Made by a program: the position numbers and the translations under genes. 64,000 nt of DNA, from positions 1 to 64,000 of the forward strand of contig QWDQ01000050.1 of NCBI GenBank assembly GCA_003868215.1. Reading direction: 5' to 3'. This document shows positions 13,213 to 25,251 of this stretch, piece by piece. Under the pieces are notes generated by a model, which worked only from the letters and a program-made list of their open reading frames with translations, was not told the origin of the DNA and searched no databases. The first letter of the stretch is position 1. Each line of letters opens with the position of its first letter. This stretch comes from Pseudophaeomoniella oleicola (taxonomy: Eukaryota > Ascomycota > Eurotiomycetes > Phaeomoniellales > Phaeomoniellaceae).

Positions 13213-13899
13213 TTCCGAGTCATGATCATCACGAAGACTGATCAGCATCAATTTATTTCACGACACTTATTTGTACTAACGACGACTCTGACGATGTGGA
13301 TATCTTTGAGAGTAGGTTAAGTACCTACTAGGTACCTTATTGCGTGGAACCTTGAAAGGAAGAGTACATGTACCTAGTATGCGCAACGCCATGAATGAAA
13401 CGTATCAATTCCCCTTGGATGCCCGTGGCATATTACCTACCTTAGTATTGGTGAACGAGGTAGTTTTCCGGCCTGTTCTCTTTGCATTCAATTGAAGTCG
13501 CATAGCGAGCGTAACGTTCAGTGCGCTTTACAGCAGGTGATTTCTGATCATCAAATCATATACTCGGGACTAAGTCGGTTCTACCTAGGATGAAGAAGGA
13601 TCCAAGCTTGCTCCGAGTCCGGCACCAATCTCCACCAATTGTCTGGCATCAATAGTACCGACGAGGCTTATTATATACGTTGTAAGCACTAACACAGCAA
13701 GTCCGGCCTCTTTGTGCTACTGTGCGGGCAATATTTTCTCTTTGCTCCAGTACATAGTAAGCACAGAGCTCGCATTTGCAATGATCTCGTCCTTGATCTT
13801 GGTCAAGGCGAAGCAATTCCCATTTGTTCGCCTTGGAAATATACTTCTCTATATACACCATCTATCTATACGCTCACTTGACCATTATCGAAACCCAGG
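13213..13899. other. Intergenic region upstream of the intact HET gene
   Basis: No gene seen. It contains CCTACTAGGTACC-type words near 13323-13336 and is expected to hold the terminator of the coiled-coil gene and the promoter of the next gene. Confidence 0.6.
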
Positions 13900-16428
13900 A
13901 TGGCTGACGAGGATGCTTACGCACCTCTCGAACCTGTATCAACGCCGGAACTCCGTGAAACTAACACCAGCCGCCTAGATGTCGTGAACGTTTCGGCGTA
14001 TTGCCCGGAGCGCCCATATCTAGAACTCCAAGTACCACTCGACTCTCATTCAGTGCAGTCGGTTCACTTCTCCATCTTATCGCGTGATCAAGGTAGCACC
14101 TGGAAGTCAGATGTATTCGAGCGCTTGTCCGTTAATATGTAATCTGCAGGTTGGTGTGACATCGACCAGAGCCTTCCCCCGTACCAGCAGTCCTACACCA
14201 GGTTCACTGCCCATGTCCAAAGGACGAGCGGTCAGAACAATCCGCATCATCAGGAGGTGCAGACGAATCGGAGAGGCAATCCTGAGTTCCATTTGCATCA
14301 TGTTCACTGGGACAACGAGACTGCTTCCCTTCCAACATCGAGAGTTGTTCAGTCTCTGAGGCCAGGGGATACGATTCAGCTGTTCGCTATGGCATATTAT
14401 CCAGGCTGGGTCAATATCATTGGCACTGCAGAGATACGTATACAGTATCGATGCACCCAAGGGATCTCTCAGGTACCCATACCTCATGTAATGGGACCCG
14501 ACTTCAATTCGTCGGCATTCTATCATAGTCTAGATCTGGCAGCTGACGAGATACGACTACTTGAAATTCACCCAGGGACCTTTGAGAAACCCATCTATTG
14601 TTCTTTGGTCCACTATTCCCTGTCTCAGGAAGACAAGAGAGATTTCGAGGCACTCTCATACTGCTGGGGTGATGCCAATGATCGAACCTCCATATGGCTC
14701 TGTGACGACATCGACCGGGGTCAGGAGGTCGCACGACCATTCAGTGTAGCGCGGTCTGTCGAAACCGCCATTCGACGACTCCGGCACGAAGACCCAAGAA
14801 ACGGCAAGCGGACCTTGTGGGTCGATGCGATATGTATCAATCAGAGCGATCTCGAAGAACGAGGAAGACAAGTCAGCATGATGGCGAAGATTTATTCAAT
14901 GGCCTCTCAAGTCAACGTCTGGCTGGGTGAAGAGTACCCTGGCTCAATGCAAGCTATGCGGATGGTACGAGATATGTATAACTCGAGGCATCGAATTTGT
15001 CCAGGAGGGGCTGGTTGCCTGTGCACAATGACGCGTCATGTGCTTGTTCCAAACAAAGAGGATAATCTAGACAGTGGTTATCGTAACATCGAGGACTTAT
15101 ACGAAGCTTACGCCAGGGTCTTTGTTGACTTGTCCTCAACCTTCCCCTCGTTTTTCCACGTTATGACTGCTTTATTCTGTAATCCATGGTTCAGGAGGGT
15201 ATGGGTATTCCAGGAAATACTGGGATCGAAGACTGTCATGGTACATTGCGGGCCTGAGGTTATCCCGTGGACCGAGCTAGTCGAGTTGAATGAACACATG
15301 GACAGAAATCTCTACGTCAATCACAGGTCCCCGCAGGCGTCTATGCCGACATTGTGGACACGTCTAGCCCGAGAAAAGTTAGAGAATGAGGAAGGCAGTA
15401 GCTCCCTTCCATCTATTCTTGATGTCTACGTCGAGGCATTGGACCTTGAAGCTAGTGATCCCAGGGACAAACTATACGCACTACTTTCTTTTGGTAGAGA
15501 GACAAACTTTACATATCATCCGAAATTACCTGGTAGAATACGTCCTGACTACCGAAAATCCCAAAAGAAGACTTTCGCCGACTTCACCAGATGGTGGATA
15601 CTGGAACACAAGTCGCTGCGGATCCTCTCAATGATACACGGGCAGCGTGGAAGATCCTGGCAAAGCCTTCACTGCCCGGTCGTTCGGGCACATTCTCAAC
15701 CTTCGCCAACATGGACCGTAGGCCATGAGGGATCGAGCCACTGGACACGGGCCACGCTACAGACACAATTGGACTATCGAGCGGCAGGAGACACCGTCCT
15801 CAACCCAGACCCTGTCTTGCTCGATGGGGATCCATTGACCCTTTCCCTGGAAGGATGGCGAGTTGCAAAAATCCGGCAGATCGGGCATTTTTCCGTACCC
15901 CAACTGCAAAGCAGATGTCCTGGCCTTGTTGAGGCTTTTTTAACGATATTCGACCCCGTCGCAGAGAAGACCGCCTGGGGCAGTGGGAGGAAGAATATAC
16001 TAAAGAAAGGTGGCCCCGTGAGAATCAACGAAGGAGTCCTGCAACGGTTCCTTCACCATCAAATAGCGCATTGGGACTACGGACCAAGGCCAATGATATC
16101 CGTCGTCGAGTTTCGAGAGACAGCACAGGATCCTTACCATAGCGAAACAAGGGATGGAATGAGTATGCCAAGTTGTATCGACCCGTGCTTCTTTGTCGGT
16201 TCCCATGGAGAGTATGGACTCTGCCCTGCAACGGCGAAAATCGGCGATGTCGTGGCAATTTTCAAAGGGGGAGATGTACCATTTCTCATACGAGAACAAG
16301 ATGATGGCGCCGCAAACCATCATTTTAGCCTTATCGGCGAATGCTTTCTGCAGGGTGCCATGTATGGCGAGTATGTGCAACGTCAAACAGAAAGATCAAT
16401 AGTTCCGGAAGTCTTCGCACTCATATAG
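13900..16428 (+). CDS. HET-domain protein (heterokaryon incompatibility type), apparently intact
   Basis: Predicted 823-aa protein from exons 13900-14092 and 14150-16428; the 57-bp intron restores the stretch RDQ/GWCDIDQ. The N-terminal 200 residues form the beta-rich module often found ahead of HET domains. The HET domain covers about residues 230-425, with hallmarks ALSYCWGD, LWVDAICINQ, ER.RQVSMM..IY and RRVWVFQEI. The C-terminus has the usual small domain, with IGDVVAIF and a GECF..GAMYGE stretch near the end. Such proteins are cytosolic sensors or effectors of vegetative incompatibility and allorecognition; the partner that triggers this one is unknown. The frame is open from start to stop. 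The start ATG is the first in exon 1 and fits the family N-terminus. Confidence 0.9.
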
Positions 16429-17899
16429 GATATTTCCGCTCTGGATATCATACTTATCCCAGGACTTTGTTGGCTTTTGTGCAAGCACAAATGTAAATAG
16501 TGGATTTGATACCCGGCGGGTAAGAGGAGTGATCTAGATCTTTTCTATGAGGACCACCCCTCAACAACGACCTCCTGAATGGGTATAGCAACTGCGCGGG
16601 TGGGGCGGATCTGACCATTTAGTATCTTTAGTCTGCTCCCTGGATCTGGAGACTAAAGGTGAGGCTCCCGAACATTTGGCTCCAACCCCGTCCGTCTCAA
16701 CCTGCCCTGTTTAGTAGGTAGGTGGGATGGGTGCTTTGATTATGGGATAATATGAGTAGGGGACTTATCCAACGTCGTATTTGAGAATTAAGTAGTGACA
16801 CGATGGGACATGTATGATCAGCTCGGACGCACGTCTTGGGCAAATGAGCGATTGATGTTCTGTCATGCCGATATGTAAGTAGACAATTTCGAATCCTGTT
16901 ATGGAAGTTTACATGCAGTGACAGAAGCAGAAGCATCTTGCGGCTCTGAAACATAACAGCCACTTTGCCTGCCTTCTACCTCGGTACTTCTGCAGAGCCT
17001 TTCTAGGCACTGTGACATCAGGATAACAGCCACATGTGATCTCTCAATGGATTGCAACTTCATGATGCCGTTTAGGCGACGTGAACACCTTCTCATAGAT
17101 CAGTTCTCACTAAACACCTGAGTTTCAACATCGTTGGTTGCGGTGATCGAAATTTCATAGCCATCGCATCGACACTCTACACTCTACACTGAAGAAGCAT
17201 CGATGCCGATTGCCCGGTGCCTCCTTCGCCTCTCAAGCTTCGAGCCTCTGACTCAAAGATGCATTCCTGGAGTAACGAGCCTCTGCCAGAGAGTTAACAG
17301 GGTCGACAGGGTCGACAGCCACAATGCCGGAACGGGAGAATGTGGGTCCAATACCACTACTCTGATTGGCCGGTTCCGACGTCTTGGGTTTGAAGCAGAA
17401 CTCACTTCATCCAAGAGAGAAGAGTCTCGCATATTGATCAATACTCGTTCGAAAAGGTTCTTTATGAAGCAGCAAATTCCAAATGGCCTGTCCGCATGCA
17501 GTTTACCTCAACAAATGAGAACGATCAACCTCGCCAAAAGAGATCGAGAACCACATGTCTTGATTTCTGGAAGCAAGATCTTGAGAACGAGTTGCCTTAC
17601 GCAGATGGAACACCTACCGCGATTGGCACCATGATTGAACCATACAGACACAGCTGTCCCACCCTGTGGAGGCCAAAGGACATCTCGATCCGTAAGAGCA
17701 ACGAAGCAGTGGTCACAATACAATATGCGTCGGAGCTGAATGCCGGGCGTATATATATATGAAATCCATTGAAAAGACTGCGAAAGATATCTCTGGAGCA
17801 CAGGCAACAACAAATGATCAACCTAGCAATCACTTGGGCCATTCTGACACATTTTATACCACCAATTGAACGATAGCTTATTGCGTACTGCCAACCAAA
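16429..17899. other. Intergenic spacer
   Basis: About 1.5 kb without a supportable gene. Frames of 60-140 codons on both strands show no family features. A CGACAGGGT-type direct duplication is visible near 17302-17320, and TATATATA lies at about 17751-17759. The 3' end should hold the promoter of the next gene. Confidence 0.55.
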
Positions 17900-19234
17900 A
17901 TGGTGCAACTCGGTCCCCGGGCACCGACCATCGTCGGTATCATGTGGCTGGAATTTCTGCTAGCCACGATATTTGTTGGGTTGCGAATATACACGCGCAC
18001 AAGGATTATTCGGAAAATGGGGTGGGAGGATCATTTGGCTCTGGCTAGCATTGTAAGATTATACCACAACACGATACAGATCGGTCAAGCGAAAGGTCCT
18101 CTAACGTTAGATTAACAGGTCTTGTTCCTGGGATACGCCATCTGTTGTACACTGGCGGCTATCCATGGGCTCGGAAGCCATTATGCCGATCTTCAATTAG
18201 AACAGTTCGTTCGATCGAACAAGTTCGAGCTCATGGGCCAGACATTCAACATCATCGCCATTGCGACAAGCAAAAGTTCGGTGGCAGCTTTCCTCTTACG
18301 CCTGGTCACGTCTCGAGTCCATAAAATCTTCCTTTGGTTCTGTCTCATTTCCACCTGCATTGTCTGCGTCAGCTGTGCCATTTTTCTTTGGGTAGCATGC
18401 ACACCCATCGAATCCGTCTGGAACCCGACCATTGAACACAAATGCTCCATCAATTATGCTGACAACGCCATATTCTCTGGCAGCTACACGGCCGCGATGG
18501 ATTTCGTGCTCGCCGTATTTCCATGGTATTTCTTGATGAACGTGCAGATGAAATCGAAAGAGCGCATGACCATTTCTGTTGGTCTTTCTGCGGGTGTACT
18601 GTAAGTCAACGCCGACCTCCATGGATCTGTCGCAATCTGATGTCTTATAGGGCTGGCATTTGTGGCATCATTCGTGCCATTGAGCTTTCCGCTCTCAACG
18701 CCAAGTCTGACTACTCATGTAAGTCGTCATCAGAGGCTTGCTACGTTCTACGTGGTATCAAGTTGCTGACAAATTCCCTCGCTAGACCAAACCGTTCCTC
18801 TCATTCTCTGGGGTTCAACCGAACTCCTCATATCCATCGTCTGCGCTTGCATTCCTGTTCTCCGTCCGCTATATAAGAAGATCCGCGGCCGGCAGCCTTC
18901 GAATAGCTACACATACCCACCGCCTTCAGACAGCGTCAAGATGCATCTCCGACCCACCAGCCGTTTCACCCTTTCCTCCATGCCGGACGACGACACATCT
19001 CCCCCTCCCAGGAGCACGCAGCAGCATGGAGATCCGACCGCGACGCACGGCGAAGAAGCCAAGGTCTCATACTACCATCAAAGTCCCGATTTGGAGAGTA
19101 ATCTGAACGACAAGAGCCTGGTAGCAGCGCACGGGAACAACGTGGATGACGGCAAGAACATCAAGAAGGTCACAACCATCCAGGTCTCTTCGCAAAGTTC
19201 ATCCAAGTTTTCCTCGTCTCAAGCTTCATCTTAG
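17900..19234 (+). CDS. Rhodopsin-domain integral membrane protein (Pth11/SAT4-like)
   Basis: Predicted 383-aa protein from four exons: 17900-18052, 18119-18600, 18651-18718 and 18786-19234. The introns (66, 50 and 67 bp) all have GT-AG ends and all joins keep phase. About seven hydrophobic helices fill residues 10-270. Motifs typical of the fungal rhodopsin-like domain (PF20684) are present: GLRIYTR near residue 30, ALASI/VLFLGY, CTPIESVWNP, then a DFVLA.FPW stretch and GICGIIRAIEL. The C-terminal tail of about 100 residues is soluble, Ser/Pro-rich, and ends in a Ser run. Relatives are plasma-membrane proteins, some (Pth11) acting as G-protein-coupled surface sensors, but most are uncharacterised. 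The family call is firm and the role unknown. Confidence 0.9.
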
Positions 19235-19338
19235 TTTTCAAGGTAGAAACTACACGACTTTCTTTTTGTCTTTTCTTTTCACGTATTCGCGGGGACTCTG
19301 CAGAGGAAATGGGTAAATTTCGAGCCAGGAGGAACCAT

Positions 19339-19370
<32 letters not shown>

Positions 19371-20209
19371 TACCTAGGAGTTTATTTTGATACATTCTAT
19401 AACGTTATCAATGATTATCACGCTTATCATATATCCGATGTTTATCTCCTCACACAATGATATAGCCATTCGGGATGAAAATACAGATCCAACATCTCGA
19501 ATATGTCTGCTTGGATTATTATTGTATCTATTCGGCAGACGACGAGTATGTACTTACTTACCTAGGTACTTAGGTGCGTGCGGGAAATCAGCAAGTTAAA
19601 AAAAACCCTGGATGTGTTGATTAATTCATTTCTTTTTGGGGAATAATTAGGTTGAAGATCGAGAGAAGGGGGGGGGGGGGGGGATGTTTAAGTACATACA
19701 TACATAGGTACATGAGTACCTACCTACTACTTAGCTGAACTGAGGTTAGACAGCGACACTTGTCCCTAGGTAGAGATAGGAGTTCTAAAGTTCGGGCATT
19801 TCAGAAGGGAGTGCACTATTATAAAGCGTCAATTGAGGATGACTTCTTGTTTCGTTATCTCTCTCTCTCTCTCTCTCTCTATATTTATTAGAGACGGACT
19901 TTTGTCGGGTTTGATTACTCAGAGTCAAACTTGATGAGAAGAATATAAGGGGAAAAGATAGGAGTTTTACAGCATTAGATAGCTAGATATTGATGTTTCT
20001 AGCTAGGTATCTTGATAAAGAACGGACGAATAAGTCCCCCCTTCCGCAGTCCTAGAAAGAGATCCTTCCCACTGACTGTACACTTTGATATGTCGATGAG
20101 TTACAGCATTGCTCCCTCCCATAACGCCTATTACCCCCGTTGCTTTCCCTCATACCTTCTGGAATTAATAAAAGCAATTGTAAACACATCCCCCAACACG
20201 TGAAGTGTA
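19235..20209. repeat. Microsatellite-rich spacer
   Basis: No gene seen. It contains a TAC trinucleotide run (about 19339-19369), a run of 16 G (19668-19683), CATA/TAGG words (about 19695-19735) and a TC dinucleotide run (about 19858-19880). It separates two converging genes, so both 3' ends lie here. Confidence 0.8.
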
Positions 20210-21199
20210 CTATCTTACATAACCCGCGGCGTTGGGCCGGATCTTGACCGAACCACCCCTTGTGCCATGTCCACTTGCTCCCGGTGCATTCGGTCGAAGC
20301 AGTGGACATGCTTTCAAAACACCCTTATCTCTTTCTTCCCACGCATGCAGCGCAAGTGTCTCATATTGCTCGTCTTCGTCGTTGTGGTAATCGACATCCA
20401 CCATGAGCAAGTGGTTTTCCAACAGGAACCTCCAACCGACAAGAACATTGGGCAGGCCATCCGTGTTGGTGTCGATGTCGGGTCGATCTGTTGGGACCAA
20501 GAACTCGGCTGTGAACGGTCTCTTTCGGTGACCGGCAATGAAGCTCAAAGTCACCGAGCCGCATACTGCGAATTTGTTTCCTCCGATCTCTTCGATGTTC
20601 TTGCCGTCGATTGGGCTCCAAGGCTTGATGTCATCGACAAGGCCGAGATCGTCGACAGTGCTCATGGCAATCAAATTGATGTCAGCGCCCGTGTCCATTT
20701 TGACCCAGAGATTCGCATAAGTGTTTTTCCTCGGGTAATGGGTGATGACAGGGAACCATAGCGGATCACGCTCCCTGGGATCGCCTTTGCGAACTTGGTA
20801 GTACTCGTACTCGTGCTTTGGATCAGTGTCGGGAATTTCCAACGTCTTTGTGCGCCGCAGTTTGAAGTTATGACCTTCTGGAGCAGGTGGTGCTTTTTGT
20901 ACCTTCGGCGGCGGCTCTGGGATGTCTTCGGTGATGATATCGAACTCATCCACAGTATCGTTGCCGGATGTGACATGATATGAACGGGTGGAAGTGTCGT
21001 CTTGTGAGGAAGGTTCTTCCTCATCTTCCGCGTCGCTATCTTCATTTCCCGCTTGGACATCGACAAAGATCATGGGCTCTGGCATCGCAGCGACAGAGAC
21101 GTTAACTGTTGCATTGGTACCTTCTGCAGCTGCGACATTGACTTGCATGTGCACCGGATTTTGCTGATTTACAGCTTCATTTTCTGAGATTGGGGGCAT
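20210..21199 (-). CDS. Retropepsin-like aspartic protease-fold protein
   Basis: Predicted 329-aa intronless protein. Residues 1-110 are disordered and acidic, with Glu/Asp and Pro runs. The second half has the fold marks of a retroviral-type aspartic peptidase: VKMDTGADINLI with the putative catalytic Asp at residue 169, and the later flap-side motif NVLVGWRFL near residue 268. The C-terminal tail is Gly/Arg-rich. There is one DTG, so an active enzyme would have to form a dimer. The protein could be a domesticated protease domain or a Ddi1-like non-transposon member. No integrase, reverse transcriptase or terminal repeats are seen around it. A TATATATA element lies at about 21304-21311, some 105 bp upstream of the start. 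A substrate cannot be named. Confidence 0.75.
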   Translation of the reverse strand: MPPISENEAVNQQNPVHMQVNVAAAEGTNATVNVSVAAMPEPMIFVDVQAGNEDSDAEDEEEPSSQDDTSTRSYHVTSGNDTVDEFDIITEDIPEPPPKVQKAPPAPEGHNFKLRRTKTLEIPDTDPKHEYEYYQVRKGDPRERDPLWFPVITHYPRKNTYANLWVKMDTGADINLIAMSTVDDLGLVDDIKPWSPIDGKNIEEIGGNKFAVCGSVTLSFIAGHRKRPFTAEFLVPTDRPDIDTNTDGLPNVLVGWRFLLENHLLMVDVDYHNDEDEQYETLALHAWEERDKGVLKACPLLRPNAPGASGHGTRGGSVKIRPNAAGYVR

Positions 21200-22131
21200 T
21201 GTGATGACAACGATGAGCCTCAGGTGGAAATGAGAAATTGCACTGCGACGGTTGGATTGACTGGTGGAAAGAAAGAGAGAATCAATCGTCGATCTGGGGT
21301 CTTATATATATCACCTAGCGATTGACCACACAGACCATTGTACGACATGCCCAGTGGCAGCCCCGATTGGATTGGCGTAAATGTCATTGATGATGTCCTG
21401 TCACACATAGCCACCACCTGCTGAATCGTTTCAACGCATAGCGTTACCTGAGGGTCCCAAAGCGATAAGGAGTAAGACAAAAGGATGGCGCAGTTGGAAG
21501 GTTCGAATAGTGAAGCATGGCCCCCCTCCACTTCTAATTCAGGAACAGTCTAGTTAAAGGTTACTACGTAGTAAGGGCAAAGCGGCGCCCATTAGAAACC
21601 CCTCGGTCGGGACGGGCCCTGGTATTTCCCCGCCGTAAGGAAATGTAAGATACCCACAAGTAAGCAAAAACTGGAGACATTGTTACCACCTGGCACCCAC
21701 AATGGCATGTCTTACTACGTACGTACTAATATGTAGTAATTGAGCACCTAGGTAGGTACTATGTGGTATCTTACTGGTACGTAGTATGTATGCATCGATA
21801 GGTCCCTCTTCCCAGGGCTTTGAATGTGGCTCAGCAGCTCGCAGCTTTATTGGCTTCCCAGTGATTCATGCCTATCAATCATACTAGTAGGTACCTAAGG
21901 TAGTAGACTGACAATGTCTCAGTAATCCAAGGTATTTGACGTATTGTACCTGTCATATTTCAATATCGTTTCAAAGTGTCGTCACTTCACCTGCTTCACT
22001 GCCATTGTGGCTTAGTACATTCACCGCCAGGCAGAATCATTCAGCCTCCTCCATTCCATTGCTTGTCAGCATCTCTTCAGAGCCTTCATCCTACAACAGG
22101 ACATCTCATCCTGCGGAAGAGTGAAACCAAA
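21200..22131. promoter_or_regulatory. Divergent intergenic region, retropepsin-like gene and DUF6594 gene
   Basis: The two flanking genes are transcribed away from each other, so both promoters must lie in these 932 bp. A TATATATA box-like element lies near 21304. TAGGTACCTA-type words occur near 21755 and 21889. No gene was seen. Confidence 0.55.
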
Positions 22132-23526
22132 ATGAACCAGCCTCATAGTCAGAACCCTTCAATTGATCACTATCTGGAGGAAGGGTCCTTGGAAACGTCC
22201 ACTGGCAACTCCTGGACACCGACCACCCAACCATTGCGCTGTAACACGACAGGGCTGAGTGAAAAGGGCCAGAGAGGCTACCCCTTGTCCAGCTTTCCCA
22301 CCAAAACCCCTGATTCAGACTCTTTTGATCCCACCCTTCAACGCGGTGCCACATTCAGATCCATTGACGAAGAGGCAAAAGGTACCCATGGATATCCGAA
22401 ACTTGCAACCTTCATTGGCAACGACCTCCCCATCTATCGGAGATTCGCTACGGCAAATGCCCGTATTCTTCTCTATCGGCAAGCAGAGATCACTTATTTG
22501 GAGCATGAGTTGAGCGATCTGGAGCAGAGATACAGGTCCAATCCAAAGCTACATCATAGTGTGCGTCATTTGATACATGCTCAGCCTGGCAGTGAAGGCT
22601 ATCATCTCTGGCAGAAATTTCAACAGCTAGATGCTGCCGTTGAGAGATATAGTAGGTGACAATTATATCCTTTTCCCCGTCTCATTCTCTCTCAGATTGA
22701 CGTCCGTATTTGCTATAATCGCACCCTGACTCTCTGATGTCAATACTGGACTGTCTCTATGCTTCTCCAGCCTGTTCCGCTGCGTCTTGGCATTTCCGCC
22801 TTTTCTTTTCCTTGGCATCATGACTCTACGCTTATTACAACATTGGATCGCTCACTCACGAACAATAGACAAGCTTCTCCTAGATCAGAAAGCGCTTTAT
22901 GATCTTCCAGGTCCCGCGCCGGCCGAAGTGAATGAGATTTGGAATTTTATCCACGAACCCACCGAGAGCGACGAGGGCGAACCATGGCTTAGTCCACCTG
23001 AGAATTCCATGTACATTGTCGATGACAAAACCCGAGAGCACTTGCAGCAGGACTTAGTGAAGCTCAACATCCGTTTCAAGGACTATGATCCGTTCACGAA
23101 GTGGTTCACTGGTCCATTTCTCCGTTGGTTTTACGAAAGCGTGATCCTGCGTCTGTCGGTAGGTTACAATCAGTTTCATCTTCTATCACAAGGGCTGTTG
23201 ATGCTAATTTTGCTCAGCCCCATGCCGCCCATGGAGGATGGAATGCATCCGTTCCAACACTCGAGCAAGCGATCAACGTTATTGTTATCATCCTCGCATC
23301 TATTCTGCCGGCCGTATCCATTATTGCGCTCTACTACATACAAAGCGCCATCGTTCGACTGATCTTCATCCTCATATTCTCAGCAGTGTTTTCAAGCTGC
23401 ATGTATGTCTTCAGTAATGCTGATCGAGCGGGAATCTTTTCGGCAAGTTTGGCATTGGCAGGTGTTCAAGCGGTGTTCGTCGGCTCGACGTTGGGAAATG
23501 TTTGTACGACCGTAACGAATACATGA
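22132..23526 (+). CDS. DUF6594 membrane protein
   Basis: Predicted 372-aa protein from exons 22132-22651, 22869-23158 and 23218-23526. The second intron (59 bp) is clear. The first (217 bp, GTAGGT donor) is chosen because it keeps phase and rebuilds RYNKLLLDQ, but it is long for this window. The N-terminal 80 residues are disordered. Next come GYPKLATFIGND and a helical stretch with ANARILLYRQAEITYLE, the hallmark start of the fungal DUF6594 family. The last 80 residues form two to three membrane helices with Leu/Ile/Val repeats and the family-typical ending (ADRAGIF..SLALAGVQAVFVG). The start at 22132 is preferred over an in-frame upstream ATG at 21976, because the extra 52 residues look like translated 5' UTR. 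Function is unknown. A decayed relative lies at 60512-61730. Confidence 0.85.
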
Positions 23527-24207
23527 ATAATGAGAGTGGCAAGTGGGTTAACGTCCGAGGAGCTATCTTCGCGATAGAGACCTCGAGTTGCTTTATGATT
23601 ACTACGACAGAGCTGGTCATATGACCCGTCTAATTATGAATTTTATGAAAGAGCTACGAAATGGCATGTCGGAATGGATTTCAGGGAAAAAGTTATAACG
23701 ATCTTTCGGCCATTATCCTCTCTCATTGACAAGCGATATATGTAGCTATTCGCCGTTCATAAAATGTTCCTCCTCTTAACAATGATCTGATGCATTCACG
23801 CCAAGATTGCGTAAGTATATGTACCTACTCCCCAGCCAGCCAAACCAATCTTCTATATAATTTCCCCCCAACAAGCTTCAACCGTGAGTACATAAGATAC
23901 ATGACCACTTTTTCTTTCCCTCTTCAACAATCCCTCTTCAACAAAGCCTCTTTGCTGTCTTTCGAACCCCTCATCAATTAACGGGAGTTCTCTTCTTCAC
24001 CAAGAATGTTTGGGGATTACTTGTTACTAAGTACTCTCTTTAAGTATGTCGTGTTGAGACGACTGGTTGTTTTTGAGGACACTGCGCTGATCTATATAAA
24101 GCCTTTGTATTATAAAGGCGATATGTTCAAGCCGAAAAATCAAATTGTACAATCTCAGTTCAGTCTTTCCGCTTGCGCAGTCCCGAAATTGGTGCCATCG
24201 ATGGCCT
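23527..24207. other. Spacer between converging genes
   Basis: No gene seen. The stretch is AT-rich and holds the 3' ends of the DUF6594 gene and of the deaminase gene. Confidence 0.55.
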
Positions 24208-25251
24208 TCATCGATATCGATCAAGTGATTCCAAGAGCTCGAGTTTGCGGGCTTCCGGAAGAAAACTCGCCTTGAACGCGTTGGCAGCCAAGTGCCGCAT
24301 CTGTTCGAGAGTGAGCCCGAACGCGTCCTTCACGACGACATATTCCTGGAGGAGGTTGGATCCGAACATCGGCGGGTCGTCGGAGTTGATCGTGATCAAG
24401 AGACCGGCTTCGAAGTACTTGGGGAGAGGATGTTCGTGCACGGACGGACAGCATCCCGTGCACAGGTTCGAGGTTACGTTCAATTCGAGCGGGACCTGCA
24501 ACTCGGTCAGGATCTGGACCAGCTCTGGGTCATGCTGCGCTTCGAGGGCGTGGCCGATCCGTTCGGCACCGATGTCGAGCGCGGCGCGGATTTCGGCTGG
24601 TCCGTCAACGGGTCCCGTCGACTCGCCGGCATGTGCGGTCAGTCGTAACCCGGATGCCTGGGCTTCGGCGTAGATCTCTTTGAAGATTGCCGTGGGACCG
24701 AGGGCCTCGTTGCCGCCGATGCCAATGCCGATGATGCTTGGATATCGTCGACGAAGTTGAGCGGCTGCTCGGAACACCACCGCTGCCTCGTCGGCACCCC
24801 ATTGGCGGACCGCGTCGATAATCCAAAGAATCGTCACCGAGAGTTCCTGCTCAGCTCGTACCCGCGCCCGTTCAACCGCATCCATAACATCAGTAATCGC
24901 GAGCTCAGACTTCCACCTGAAGATATTGCCCCACGCGATATACACTTCTGCATGCACGACCCCTTGCTCCGCCAACGCGCGCGCCATCTCATACGCAACG
25001 AACTCATAGTCCGCCGGCGTCAGCATCCGATCACACACGAGCTTGAACGTGCTCAGAAAGTGAAGGAAATCCGTGTACGTGTACAGGGCGCGCGCGGCGT
25101 CGAGGGTGAGGGGTTCTGCATCGTGGCGCTGGGAGAGGGTCACGAGCGTCTCTGGGGTCACGGTGCCTTCGAGGTGGAGGTGGAGTTCGGCTTTGGGGAG
25201 GCCGCGGAGCCATTTTGTTTCTTCTTCTTCTGTTGGCATAGCAGTCACCAT
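24208..25251 (-). CDS. Adenosine/adenine deaminase family metalloenzyme
   Basis: Predicted 347-aa intronless enzyme of the adenosine deaminase superfamily (PF00962), which hydrolytically removes the amino group from a purine using a bound zinc. Metal ligands and catalytic residues are in place: HLHLEG (His24, His26), TAHAGE (His207, Glu210), RIGH (His234) and NSDDPPMFG (Asp291/Asp292). Length is normal. An in-frame second Met at residue 5 is an equally possible start. The exact substrate (adenosine, adenine or a modified purine) cannot be decided. The gene is clearly more G+C-rich than its neighbours (37 of 60 bases at 24481-24540 against 22 of 60 at 26401-26460), and the protein has an Ala/Arg-rich, bacterial-looking composition. 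This hints at transfer or at an unusual codon bias. Confidence 0.9.
   Translation of the reverse strand: MVTAMPTEEEETKWLRGLPKAELHLHLEGTVTPETLVTLSQRHDAEPLTLDAARALYTYTDFLHFLSTFKLVCDRMLTPADYEFVAYEMARALAEQGVVHAEVYIAWGNIFRWKSELAITDVMDAVERARVRAEQELSVTILWIIDAVRQWGADEAAVVFRAAAQLRRRYPSIIGIGIGGNEALGPTAIFKEIYAEAQASGLRLTAHAGESTGPVDGPAEIRAALDIGAERIGHALEAQHDPELVQILTELQVPLELNVTSNLCTGCCPSVHEHPLPKYFEAGLLITINSDDPPMFGSNLLQEYVVVKDAFGLTLEQMRHLAANAFKASFLPEARKLELLESLDRYR

Noticed and set aside
17203-17813. Overlapping frames of 88-143 codons on both strands
   Set aside because: No domain, no promoter context and mutually overlapping. They are consistent with chance in spacer DNA.
20210-21199. A complete LTR retrotransposon around the retropepsin-like gene
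   Set aside because: No terminal direct repeats, reverse transcriptase or integrase sequence was found next to it.
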